Notes under the pieces: model-generated
What the model was told of the DNA's origin: nothing
What the model saw: only the letters and a program-made list of their open reading frames with translations
Database searches by the model: none
In this document: positions 1 to 7,304 of the stretch, in pieces
Position numbering within the stretch: the first letter of the stretch is position 1
Layout: each line of letters begins with the position of its first letter
Position numbers and translations under genes: made by a program
Source of the DNA: an uncultured Chloroflexota bacterium
GTDB taxonomy: Bacteria; Chloroflexota; Anaerolineae; Aggregatilineales; Phototrophicaceae
Direction of reading: 5' to 3'
NCBI GenBank assembly: GCA_937988705.1
Contig: CALKIA010000342.1
Coordinates: 1-9,391, forward strand
DNA: 9,391 nucleotides

Positions 1-1604
1 TGGTGCAATCATTTCTCAAACCAACCGCGAGTCTGCCCTACGCGTCGTTCGTTGAAACGCGACGGCCGGAACAAGGCTTCAGCCCACGCGGTGACGGCAC
101 AGATCACCCGCGCTCGTGGCGGGGTCAAACGCCAATCGCCGCCTATCTGACCGCCCTCGCCGTGACGCCAATTCAGACCAAATGGGGCTGGGGTGTGCTG
201 CGCAACTACCTCGCAGTTCAGCGACAGGATGGTTGGATCGACTGGAAGCCGGGGTTAGCCGGGCAGAAACAGGGGCTGATGTGCCTGCCGTTGTTGGCGC
301 GACTAGCCTGGGGTTTATTCCAGTACACGGAAGATGACGACGCACTGCGCGAAGTGTATCCAAAGCTGGCGAAATTCTTTGAGCACTGGTTTTCGCCCGA
401 ACTTGACACCGATCACGACGGCTTTCCCGAATGGCAAAGTGAAATCCAAACCGGCTACTCGTTCTTCCCGACCTTCGCCCAGGGCTTGCCGTGGGGACAA
501 AACGCGGATATTCGCACCGTCGAATCCCCGGATTTGCTCGCGTATTTGCTCTCAGAAGCGGTGAGTCTGCGCGAAATCGCCTATTTTCTGGGCGATGCGG
601 CGGGCGAGACGCGCTTCGCCGAACGGGGCGATAAGCTCAAAGCGGCGCTAGACACGCTGTGGAACGGCGAACGCTACACCTACCGGGATCGGGACACGCA
701 TGCCACCACTGCGGGTCGCACCTTGCTGGAAAATGGTTCCGGCGCAGACGAACATTTCCTCGCGGAACGGCTCGATCCGCCCAACCGCTTGATCGTGCAG
801 ATCAATGGCGGCCTGGATGCGCCCAAGATCGGGTTGTACATTGACGGTACCACACCAACGGGTGAAAAATTCCGGGAGGTGGCCGACAGTACAGACTTCG
901 TGTGGTCGTCGGGGCATGGCAGCTATACGACCAAACAGGTCTTTCAGCAGGTGGATCGCGTCCATGTCGAGGGTTTATCGCGGGTCTTCACGGTGAACAT
1001 ACGCACATTGGATACGCTCGGCTTTGACCTCAACGCATTGCTGCCGCTCTGGTCAGTCGATATCGCACCCGACCGCGCCGCGCGTCTGGTCAGCGACCTG
1101 CGCGACCAATTTCTGCGTCAGCACGGCGTCACCATGATTTCTTCCCGCGATCCGCGCTTCGACCCCAAAGAAGCATTGGGCAGCATGGGTATTCGCCCCT
1201 TCTGGCTGACGCTGATTGGCGAAGGCCTCATCGAAGTGGGACAAGTCGAACTGGCGACGGATCTGCTCAAACGGCTGATCAGCGTGCAGGTCGCCGTGTT
1301 GACCACTGACAAGGCATTTTACGAATTTTATCACCCGGATGAAGCGCGGGGTTTGGGCGATGTGGGCAGCGTGAAAGGGATAATCCCTCTGCATTTGCTG
1401 CTGCGCGTCCTTGGCGTGCGGATTATATCGAAAAAGAAGGTCTGGACGGGCGGCGCCTTTCACTGGGGCAGTCCGGTTTCCGTCACGCAGTCCGGCGTCA
1501 CCGTAACGCGCGGCCCGCAGGGGACCCACATCGAATTTCCATCGAACACAGTGGTCGACCTACCATCCAATGCGGAATGGCAGCAGGTGATTGACGAGGC
1601 GTAA
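1..1604 (+). CDS. GH63-like (alpha/alpha)6-barrel glycosidase, 5' partial
   Basis: About 533 residues are visible, starting at the first GTG in frame (position 3); the frame is open to the window edge, so the true start is probably upstream. The protein looks like the helical-barrel glycosidases of the glycogen-debranching/GH63 type, which hydrolyse alpha-glucosidic bonds. Supporting features are the Trp-rich helices at residues 39-130 (including WGWG at 61-64 and QDGWIDW at 75-81), the acidic motif DTDHDGFPEW at 135-144, typical of the catalytic-acid region, and FYEFYHPDEARGLGD at 439-453 near the barrel end. Residues about 262-340 are rich in beta-type sequence and seem to interrupt the barrel. 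The tail (about 480-530) resembles the small C-terminal beta domain of such enzymes. There is no signal peptide in the visible part. The stop lies 4 nt before the likely start of the histidine kinase. The substrate cannot be told from sequence; related GH15/37/78-type folds are alternatives. Confidence 0.72.
   Translation, partial: VQSFLKPTASLPYASFVETRRPEQGFSPRGDGTDHPRSWRGQTPIAAYLTALAVTPIQTKWGWGVLRNYLAVQRQDGWIDWKPGLAGQKQGLMCLPLLARLAWGLFQYTEDDDALREVYPKLAKFFEHWFSPELDTDHDGFPEWQSEIQTGYSFFPTFAQGLPWGQNADIRTVESPDLLAYLLSEAVSLREIAYFLGDAAGETRFAERGDKLKAALDTLWNGERYTYRDRDTHATTAGRTLLENGSGADEHFLAERLDPPNRLIVQINGGLDAPKIGLYIDGTTPTGEKFREVADSTDFVWSSGHGSYTTKQVFQQVDRVHVEGLSRVFTVNIRTLDTLGFDLNALLPLWSVDIAPDRAARLVSDLRDQFLRQHGVTMISSRDPRFDPKEALGSMGIRPFWLTLIGEGLIEVGQVELATDLLKRLISVQVAVLTTDKAFYEFYHPDEARGLGDVGSVKGIIPLHLLLRVLGVRIISKKKVWTGGAFHWGSPVSVTQSGVTVTRGPQGTHIEFPSNTVVDLPSNAEWQQVIDEA
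1596..1599 (+). promoter_or_regulatory. Shine-Dalgarno deciding the histidine kinase start
   Basis: GAGG lies inside the last codons of the glycosidase gene, with 9 nt between it and GTG 1609. It favours that codon over the in-frame TTG at 1591 and leaves a 4-nt gap between the two genes. Confidence 0.6.
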
Positions 1605-1608
1605 CATC

Positions 1609-2610
1609 GTGGATGCACTAGTAAGCGAATTTCTTTATCGTCGTTCGCCTGACGGGATTCTGTTGGCCGATGACACCGGCATGATCAGCGAACTGAACCC
1701 GGCGGCCGCCGCGCTGTTAGGCGTACCGCCCGAATCGGTCATCGGTAAATACCCGATTCAAGCGTTCAAAACCAACCCGGCGCTGCTGAATCTCTTCAAT
1801 CGCGAGGGGGATCAGGCGCTGGATGTGCGCCTGCCGCGCAAGCGGTTGGCTGCGGGCATCGCCTCCACGCTCGCCGATGGGCGGCGAATTGTGCTGCTGC
1901 ACGATGTGACCGAGCAGCGCGAGCTGGAATCTCGGCGGGAAGCGCTCTCTTCAACCATGACGCACGATCTGCGCAATCCGATCAGCGCGCTTGCCGGGTA
2001 TTCGGAACTGGTCGCCCGTTCCGGTGACCTCAACGAAGAGCAGGCGTACTTTTTGAAGCGGGTCCAGCAGACGACCCAGAAGCTGTACGACGTGGCCGGC
2101 GACCTGGTCGATCTCGTGTGGCTGGAAGCGGGCATGCCCATGAAGCATGTGCCCATCAACCTGAAAGAAGCGATCGCCGCCGTCATCGACTCGCTCGATG
2201 CCATGGCGCAGAAGAAAGCGATCTCGATTCTGGTATCAATTCAAGACCCGCTCCCCGCAGTCATGGGCGACCCGGATCGCATCAGGATGGTGATCCACAA
2301 GCTGCTGCACAATGCCTTGCACTACTCCGATGACGAACGCATGGTCGCCGTCCATGCGTGGGGCGACAGCAATGAAGCCTTCTGCTCGATTGCGGATCGC
2401 GGTTTCGGCATCTCCGAAGATGAGATCGAAATGGTTTTTGACCGCTTATTCCGGTCTAAAGACGAACGTGTCCAAGCCCTCCCCGGCGGCGGCCTCGGCT
2501 TGACCATCGCACGGCGCATCATCCAACGGCACGGCGGCGAAATCTCCGCCTCCAGCAGTCTGGACAAAGGCAGCACTTTCACTTTCATGCTTCCTTCCGC
2601 CAAATCCTAA
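1609..2610 (+). CDS. PAS-domain sensor histidine kinase, soluble
   Basis: A 333-residue cytoplasmic kinase that would autophosphorylate on histidine and pass the phosphate to a response regulator. Numbering is from GTG 1609. A PAS domain spans about 12-104 and ends in the usual LLHDVTEQRELE linker. The HisKA H-box THDLRNP carries the phospho-acceptor His119. The ATPase domain has an N-box with Asn235 (LLHNALHYSD), a G1 box DRGFGIS (Asp263), an F-box VFDRLFRS and a G2 box GGGLGL (about 293-298). There is no transmembrane segment, so the cue is probably intracellular. GTG 1609 is chosen because GAGG at 1596-1599 sits 9 nt upstream. TTG 1591 is also in frame but has AGGTGA directly against it, and would overlap the glycosidase gene by 14 nt. 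No response regulator is encoded in the window, so the partner is elsewhere or beyond the left edge. Confidence 0.9.
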   Translation: MDALVSEFLYRRSPDGILLADDTGMISELNPAAAALLGVPPESVIGKYPIQAFKTNPALLNLFNREGDQALDVRLPRKRLAAGIASTLADGRRIVLLHDVTEQRELESRREALSSTMTHDLRNPISALAGYSELVARSGDLNEEQAYFLKRVQQTTQKLYDVAGDLVDLVWLEAGMPMKHVPINLKEAIAAVIDSLDAMAQKKAISILVSIQDPLPAVMGDPDRIRMVIHKLLHNALHYSDDERMVAVHAWGDSNEAFCSIADRGFGISEDEIEMVFDRLFRSKDERVQALPGGGLGLTIARRIIQRHGGEISASSSLDKGSTFTFMLPSAKS

Positions 2611-2637
2611 TCCGCTCACAGTTCACGGATAAAACCC

Positions 2638-4452
2638 ATGGGTATGTTTTCACGACGGTCGCGTCGCAGTACGAAACCGGAAGAAGAGACACCAGATATT
2701 CCAGTTCCTTGGCGCAGGCTGTTCGGCTACCTGCGCCCGTATGTTGGCTATATGGTGATCGCCCTGTTCGGTCTGATCGGCAATTCGCTGCTCAGCCTCG
2801 TGTTCCCGGCCATGATTCAGCGCGTGGTCGATTCGGTGCTGGTGGCTAACGACCTCGCCCTGCTGGATCAGATCACCTTGATCCTGATCGGCGTGTTCGT
2901 CCTGCGGGCGTTCACGCAAATGATCGAAACGTTCACTATCAACTATGTGGGCGAACGCATCATCATGGATCTGCGCGCCGACCTGTATCAGCACATGATC
3001 GCTATGTCGCTGGCGTTCTTCACCAAACGGCGTTCGGGTGAACTGCTCTCCCGCCTTTCCAGCGATGTGACTATGATCCGGCAGGTGTTGACGGACAACA
3101 TCACCGTACTGCTGCAGCAGCTGCTGCTCGCCATCGGTTCCGTCGCGATCATGCTGGCACTCAACTGGCGGCTAACCCTGTTCATCCTGATTCTGGTGCC
3201 GGTCATGGCGGCCATTGCACTTGTGCTCGGTCGACAATTGCGGACGGCCAGCACGCGCATTCAAGACGAGATCGCCAAGGCGACCACAGTGGCCAGCGAA
3301 GTCATCCAGAATGTGCGCGAGGTGAAGACCTTCGTCCGTGAACCTTATGAGAAAGTGCGCTACACCGACGCCATCCGCGAGGCCTTCAAAGTAGCGCTTC
3401 AGGCACTGCGCCTGCGCGCCGCGCTCGGTTCGACGATCGCGTTTGTCGCCTTCGCCGGGTTGGCACTGGTGCTGTGGTTCGGTGGCCGTGAAGCCATCGC
3501 CGGACGTCTGACAGGCGGCGAATTAATCGCTTTCCTCGTCTACGGCCTGACAGTCGCGGGTAGTTTGGGTTCGCTGCTCAATTTGTACAGCGTGGTCCAG
3601 CAGGGTATCGGCGCGACCAAGCGCGTGTTCGACATCTTGCAGCAGCCGCCCGACATCCTCGACGCGCCTAATGCGCAAACCTTGAATCGCGTGAATGGTG
3701 AAATCCGCTTCCAGAATGTGGCCTTCAGCTATGAGCAGCGGCAGGAAGTCCTGCACAACCTCGACCTGACGATTCCGGCGGGCGAAATCCTCGCCTTAGT
3801 CGGGCCGAGCGGTGCAGGGAAAAGCACGATGTTCAACCTGATCCCGCGCTTCTACGATCCCACGAGCGGCAGTATCACCATCGACGGAACGGACTTGCGC
3901 TCGGTAACGCAGGCCAGTTTGCGCCAGCAAATCGGCATCGTGCCCCAGGAGAGTCTGCTGTTCGGCGGCACGATCTACGAGAACATCCGCTATGGTCGGC
4001 TGGAAGCGACTGAGGCGGAAGTCTTCGCGGCGGCGCAAGCGGCCAACGCGCACGACTTCATCTTGGAACTGCCGGACCAATATCAGACCATCGTCGGGGA
4101 GCGCGGCATCCGCTTGAGCGGCGGACAGCGTCAACGTGTCTCTATCGCGCGCGCCTTGCTCAAAGACCCGCGTGTGCTGCTGCTCGATGAAGCGACCTCC
4201 AGCCTCGACAGCGAAAGTGAAGCCGAGGTGCAGGATGCCCTCGCCCACCTGATGCAGAACCGCACGACGGTGATCATCGCGCACCGCCTGAGCACGATTC
4301 GCATCGCGCACCGCATTGCCGTACTCGATAAAGGCAGCTTGATCGAAGTCGGCACGCACGATGAACTCATGGCGCTTAACGGCACGTATGCGCGCCTGTA
4401 TAACCTGCAGTTCCGCGATGAACCGGACGAAAGCGAACCCGTGCAGCCATGA
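2638..4452 (+). CDS. ABC exporter, fused transmembrane and ATPase domains (MsbA/MdlB-like)
   Basis: A 604-residue type IV ABC exporter half-transporter that would act as a dimer in the cytoplasmic membrane and drive export of lipids, glycoconjugates, peptides or drugs with ATP. The N-terminal 28 residues are polar and basic. Six membrane helices lie at roughly 37-62, 77-98, 157-175, 179-199, 263-283 and 295-318. The ATPase domain is complete: A-loop Tyr365, Walker A GPSGAGKS 389-396, Q-loop Gln437, X-loop GERG 487-490, signature LSGGQ 493-497, Walker B LLLDEA with Asp517/Glu518, D-loop SSLD 521-524 and H-loop His549. All catalytic residues are intact, so a homodimer would have two working sites. 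ATG 2638 follows the kinase gene by 27 nt with only a weak GGAT upstream; ATG 2644 is a less well spaced alternative. The stop overlaps the next gene's start. The substrate is unknown; multidrug export and lipid flipping are both possible. Confidence 0.93.
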   Translation: MGMFSRRSRRSTKPEEETPDIPVPWRRLFGYLRPYVGYMVIALFGLIGNSLLSLVFPAMIQRVVDSVLVANDLALLDQITLILIGVFVLRAFTQMIETFTINYVGERIIMDLRADLYQHMIAMSLAFFTKRRSGELLSRLSSDVTMIRQVLTDNITVLLQQLLLAIGSVAIMLALNWRLTLFILILVPVMAAIALVLGRQLRTASTRIQDEIAKATTVASEVIQNVREVKTFVREPYEKVRYTDAIREAFKVALQALRLRAALGSTIAFVAFAGLALVLWFGGREAIAGRLTGGELIAFLVYGLTVAGSLGSLLNLYSVVQQGIGATKRVFDILQQPPDILDAPNAQTLNRVNGEIRFQNVAFSYEQRQEVLHNLDLTIPAGEILALVGPSGAGKSTMFNLIPRFYDPTSGSITIDGTDLRSVTQASLRQQIGIVPQESLLFGGTIYENIRYGRLEATEAEVFAAAQAANAHDFILELPDQYQTIVGERGIRLSGGQRQRVSIARALLKDPRVLLLDEATSSLDSESEAEVQDALAHLMQNRTTVIIAHRLSTIRIAHRIAVLDKGSLIEVGTHDELMALNGTYARLYNLQFRDEPDESEPVQP

Positions 4453-5414
4453 CCAATGAGGGGATCATCGTCAACACAGGCGCGGTGATCGCCTGCGCTG
4501 CGTGCGCCATGCTCCTGTTCGGCCTCTGGTGTTTACGCCGCCGCAAGGTGCTCACGGCGCTATTGCTGATTCCTACGCTGGTATTGGGAGTCACAGCAGC
4601 GGTATTCATTTGGTACGGTCACCGCCCGCTGCCTACTCCAACCAGCGAGCAGTTGTTCCCCGGTGTCGAGTACATCCGCGAGGTGCGTTCCGACCCGCGT
4701 CCGCTGGCACTGCATGTCGTCACCATTGACCTGACCACGCCGGGACTGGAATTCCTCGTCACACCGGGGACGCCGGGCGAAGACTTACCCGCGCGTACAG
4801 TCTCCGAATTCCTCGACGAGTACGATCTGCAACTGGCAATCAACGGCGGGTTCTTCGATCCGTGGTGGGATCGCGCCCCGTGGGATTTCTATCCACACTC
4901 CGGCGATCCGGTACGTCCCCTCGCGGGGACGTACGCGTCTGAGGGCACAATCTACTTTCAGGATGGTCGCACACCGGATACGCTCTACATCAGTGCAAGT
5001 CATGAAGTATCGTTTGGCCTTCCCAACGGCCCAATCGATGAAGCAATTACTGGCTACCAATTTCTCCTCGCCGACGGCGTTAATATCGTCGAGGCGATTG
5101 ACCTGATCGATACGGCACTGCATCCGCGCACAGCCGTTGGGCTGGATGTTTCCGGCGAGAAGCTCATTTTGATGATCGTGGATGGGCGACAGCCAAACTA
5201 CAGCGAAGGCGTGACGCTCAGCGAACTCGCAGAACTCATGCGGGAATTCGGCGCTTATCATGCGCTAAACCTCGACGGCGGCGGATCGAGTACACTCGTC
5301 GTTGCGGACGCAAACGGTCAACCACGCGTCCTCAACTCCCCAATTCACACGCGCATTCCGGGGCGTGAACGTCCGGTAGCGACACATCTGGGGCTGTATG
5401 TAGCGGGCAGGTAA
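4449..5414 (+). CDS. Membrane-anchored phosphodiester glycosidase (NAGPA) domain protein
   Basis: A 321-residue protein with two membrane helices (about 9-28 and 35-55) separated by the basic loop RRRK at 30-33. This charge pattern would put the following domain outside the cytoplasm. The domain (about 75-320) carries hallmarks of the family of mammalian GlcNAc-1-phosphodiester alpha-N-acetylglucosaminidase and its bacterial exopolysaccharide/YigE-like relatives: NGGFFD 132-137, HPRTAVGLD 225-233, LMIVDGR 241-247, NLDGGGSSTLV 274-284 and RERPVATHLGL 306-316. Known members cleave sugar phosphodiesters, and some bacterial members act on cell-wall polymers or exopolysaccharide; the substrate here is not known. 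The start ATG overlaps the exporter stop by 4 nt (ATGA), which suggests translational coupling and perhaps a shared envelope task. The SDR gene begins 10 nt after the stop. Confidence 0.85.
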   Translation: MTNEGIIVNTGAVIACAACAMLLFGLWCLRRRKVLTALLLIPTLVLGVTAAVFIWYGHRPLPTPTSEQLFPGVEYIREVRSDPRPLALHVVTIDLTTPGLEFLVTPGTPGEDLPARTVSEFLDEYDLQLAINGGFFDPWWDRAPWDFYPHSGDPVRPLAGTYASEGTIYFQDGRTPDTLYISASHEVSFGLPNGPIDEAITGYQFLLADGVNIVEAIDLIDTALHPRTAVGLDVSGEKLILMIVDGRQPNYSEGVTLSELAELMREFGAYHALNLDGGGSSTLVVADANGQPRVLNSPIHTRIPGRERPVATHLGLYVAGR

Positions 5415-5415
5415 C

Positions 5416-5420
5416 GGAGG
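5416..5420 (+). promoter_or_regulatory. Strong Shine-Dalgarno of the SDR gene
   Basis: GGAGG just after the NAGPA-gene stop is 4 nt from ATG 5425. It fixes the SDR start and suggests efficient internal initiation within the gene string. Confidence 0.75.
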
Positions 5421-5424
5421 TGCA

Positions 5425-6408
5425 ATGACCTTACAAGGCGAACAAGTCCTCATTACTGGGGCGACCGGTTTTCTCGGCGGCGCGCTGGCGCTCAAGCTGG
5501 CGGCGCAGGGTGCGCATGTGCGGGCGCTGGTACGATCTCCGCAAAAGGCGGGTTTCCTCCCGCCCGAAATTGAACGTTTTTCCGGTGATGTGACCGACGT
5601 CGAGACCATGCGGCGCGCCGCTGAAGGTTGCGCCGTCGTGTTCCACGTCGCCGCGGTGTTCAGCGGTGTCGCGCCCCAGTTCGCGGTCAATGTGGACGGC
5701 ACACGGGCAGTTGTCGCAGCAGCGGGAGAAGCAGGCGCGAAACGCTTGGTACACGTGAGTTCGATTGCCACCTACGGCTTCAACTACCCGCACGATGTCA
5801 CTGAGGACATGCCTCTTGCTCCCGGTGCGATGCCTTACAACGTGACCAAAGCACAGGGTGAAGGTGTGGTGCGGGAGATCGCCGACCGTTATGGCCTATC
5901 TTATACGATTATCCGCCCCAGCATGATCTACGGGCCGAAAGCCGGCCTGTGGACGGAGCAGATGTTTCGCCTTGCCAGCCTCAACCCCACCCCGTGGATC
6001 GGCGACGGCAGCGGTTCGGCATACCCGATTTATGTGGATGATGTGGTCGATATGTTGATCCTCGCAGCCACCCACCCCAACGCGCACAATCAAGCGTTCA
6101 ATTGCACGCCCGATCCCTCGCCAACGTGGCGCGAGTATCTCCAGAGCTATTCCCGTCTCGCCGGACATCAGAACTGGCTGGCGCTCCCGCCGCTGCTGCT
6201 GCTCGCCCTCGGCGGCATCGCCCTGCTCGTTTCACCGCCGTTGAGTGAGGGTCGCGACCTCCCCGATGCCCTGCAATATGCTCGGCGTTATATCACCTTC
6301 AAGATGACCAAGGCGCGTGATCTCCTCGACTGGCAGCCACCGACTGACTTACCGACGGGCATTGCCCACTGTGCGGACTATCTCCGCAGCATTGGAAAGC
6401 TCTCGTGA
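5425..6408 (+). CDS. Extended SDR NAD(P)-dependent epimerase/dehydrogenase
   Basis: A 327-residue extended short-chain dehydrogenase. The Rossmann nucleotide-binding motif TGATGFLGG is at 11-19. The catalytic triad is visible as Ser112/Ser113 (HVSSIATYG), Tyr138 and Lys142 (PYNVTK). RPSMIYGP at 164-171 and the PIYVDDVVDM segment at 201-210 are typical of the epimerase/3-beta-hydroxysteroid-dehydrogenase-like branch. These enzymes oxidise, reduce or epimerise sugar nucleotides, sterols, flavonoids or similar alcohols; the substrate cannot be fixed here. Residues about 252-270 form a strongly hydrophobic stretch that could attach the enzyme to the membrane, as in steroid or hopanoid-associated relatives. 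The protein ends with a normal substrate-domain tail. Its stop overlaps the next gene's GTG by 4 nt, so it is probably co-translated with the methyltransferase. Confidence 0.88.
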   Translation: MTLQGEQVLITGATGFLGGALALKLAAQGAHVRALVRSPQKAGFLPPEIERFSGDVTDVETMRRAAEGCAVVFHVAAVFSGVAPQFAVNVDGTRAVVAAAGEAGAKRLVHVSSIATYGFNYPHDVTEDMPLAPGAMPYNVTKAQGEGVVREIADRYGLSYTIIRPSMIYGPKAGLWTEQMFRLASLNPTPWIGDGSGSAYPIYVDDVVDMLILAATHPNAHNQAFNCTPDPSPTWREYLQSYSRLAGHQNWLALPPLLLLALGGIALLVSPPLSEGRDLPDALQYARRYITFKMTKARDLLDWQPPTDLPTGIAHCADYLRSIGKLS

Positions 6409-7256
6409 CTGATTTACTAGCGATCGTGCTCACTGCTTCTCTCCTCACCGGGATCATTGCGCTCGGTTGGTGGCTGCTGTTCGCCACCGAAGGCGTGTAT
6501 CTCGGTCGCCGCGTGGTAATCTGGCTATACGACCTCTATGCGACACGCTACGACGGCATTAAGCACTTTCGGCGCGAATACGACCATATGTATCTCGCCC
6601 AACCCATTATGGAGCGGATCGCGCCGGTCAAATCGCCGCTCATCCTTGATGCCGCGACCGGCACGGGGCGCCTGCCGCTGGCCATGCTCCGGCACGCGCA
6701 CTTTCAGGGGCGCGTGATCGCCGTCGATCTCAGCCGCCGCATGTTGAGTCAGGCAGCCGTGAAGTTCAATGACACGCACGTCAATCTGCTCTGGGCACCG
6801 GCGGAACACCTGCCCTTTGCCGATAACTGTTTCGACGTGGTAACCTGCTTCGAAGCCCTCGAATTCATGGAGCGCCCCGAAGCAACGCTCATCGAGTTGA
6901 TCCGCGTGCTGCGGCCCGGCGGTATCCTGCTCACCACCAATCGCATCAATACCAAGCTCATGCCCGGAAAAATCTATGTCGATGATGACATCGCGGGGCT
7001 GCTGCAAAAGAACGGCATGGGCAAGGTCGAGATCATGAGCTGGCAAGTCGATTACGATCTCGTATTGGGCTACAAAAAAGGCGACTCCCGACCCACGCTG
7101 GCGCACCCCTTGGCCGAGCTGCTGCGCTGCCCGCGCTGTGGTGAAGCCACTATGATCAATCAAGGTGACCATTGGACATGCCCCAACTGTCAGGCACGCG
7201 CATCCATTGGCTCTGATGGGGTGATCGAACTGGCTCACCTTGCGCGCGGCGGGTGA
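6405..7256 (+). CDS. Membrane-anchored class I SAM methyltransferase with C-terminal Trm112-like zinc ribbon
   Basis: A 283-residue protein in three parts. A single hydrophobic helix (about 4-27), followed by the basic LGRR, would anchor it with the catalytic part in the cytoplasm. A class I methyltransferase core follows: SAM motif I LDAATGTGRL 81-90, acidic Asp108 ending strand 2 (AVDLS), LPFADNCFDVVTCFEALEFM 136-155 and LRPGGILL 169-176, the pattern of UbiE/Methyltransf_11 enzymes. Finally a zinc ribbon with Cys242, Cys245, Cys259 and Cys262 is framed by LAELLRCP and DGVIEL, resembling bacterial Trm112/YcaR-like domains. The order differs from RlmA, where the zinc finger is N-terminal. GTG 6405 overlaps the SDR stop (GTGA), with GGAAAG at 6394-6399 as ribosome-binding site. 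The target may be a lipid, quinone or other membrane-linked metabolite, judged only from the anchor and the SDR neighbour. Confidence 0.85.
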   Translation: MTDLLAIVLTASLLTGIIALGWWLLFATEGVYLGRRVVIWLYDLYATRYDGIKHFRREYDHMYLAQPIMERIAPVKSPLILDAATGTGRLPLAMLRHAHFQGRVIAVDLSRRMLSQAAVKFNDTHVNLLWAPAEHLPFADNCFDVVTCFEALEFMERPEATLIELIRVLRPGGILLTTNRINTKLMPGKIYVDDDIAGLLQKNGMGKVEIMSWQVDYDLVLGYKKGDSRPTLAHPLAELLRCPRCGEATMINQGDHWTCPNCQARASIGSDGVIELAHLARGG

Positions 7257-7268
7257 AATCCATACAAT
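7240..7268 (+). promoter_or_regulatory. Putative sigma-70 promoter of argS
   Basis: TTGCGC (7240-7245) and TACAAT (7263-7268) are separated by exactly 17 nt. The -10 matches the consensus in five of six positions and the -35 in three. The -35 lies within the last codons of the methyltransferase gene. Transcription would start near 7275, giving a leader of about 30 nt to TTG 7305. This is a consensus match by eye only. Confidence 0.5.
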
Positions 7269-7294
7269 GCGTCCCAATTCGGTCTACATCTGAT

Positions 7295-7299
7295 GAGGG
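7295..7299 (+). promoter_or_regulatory. Shine-Dalgarno deciding the argS start
   Basis: GAGGG is 5 nt upstream of an in-frame TTG at 7305. The alternative ATG at 7293 has no purine-rich site upstream and would itself overlap this motif. Confidence 0.55.
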
Positions 7300-7304
7300 A
7301 CACC

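Noticed and set aside
1053..1529. Antisense open frame of 158 codons opposite the glycosidase
   Set aside because: No ribosome-binding site or domain; the composition is that of a codon shadow.
1591..1608. TTG 1591 as the start of the histidine kinase
   Set aside because: AGGTGA directly abuts the codon, so it cannot serve as a spaced Shine-Dalgarno; GTG 1609 has GAGG at 9 nt.
3796..4359. Antisense open frame of 187 codons opposite the ABC ATPase domain
   Set aside because: The + strand carries all Walker, signature and H-loop motifs; the antisense protein has no recognisable features or plausible start context.
6525..7277. Long antisense open frame of 250 codons opposite the methyltransferase gene
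   Set aside because: It mirrors a GC-rich real gene, has a His/Asp/Arg/Gln-rich composition without any domain, and the + strand has clear SAM-binding and zinc motifs.
7269..7304. T-box or other riboswitch leader for argS
   Set aside because: The leader after the likely promoter is only about 30 nt, far too short, and has no stem-loop or terminator.
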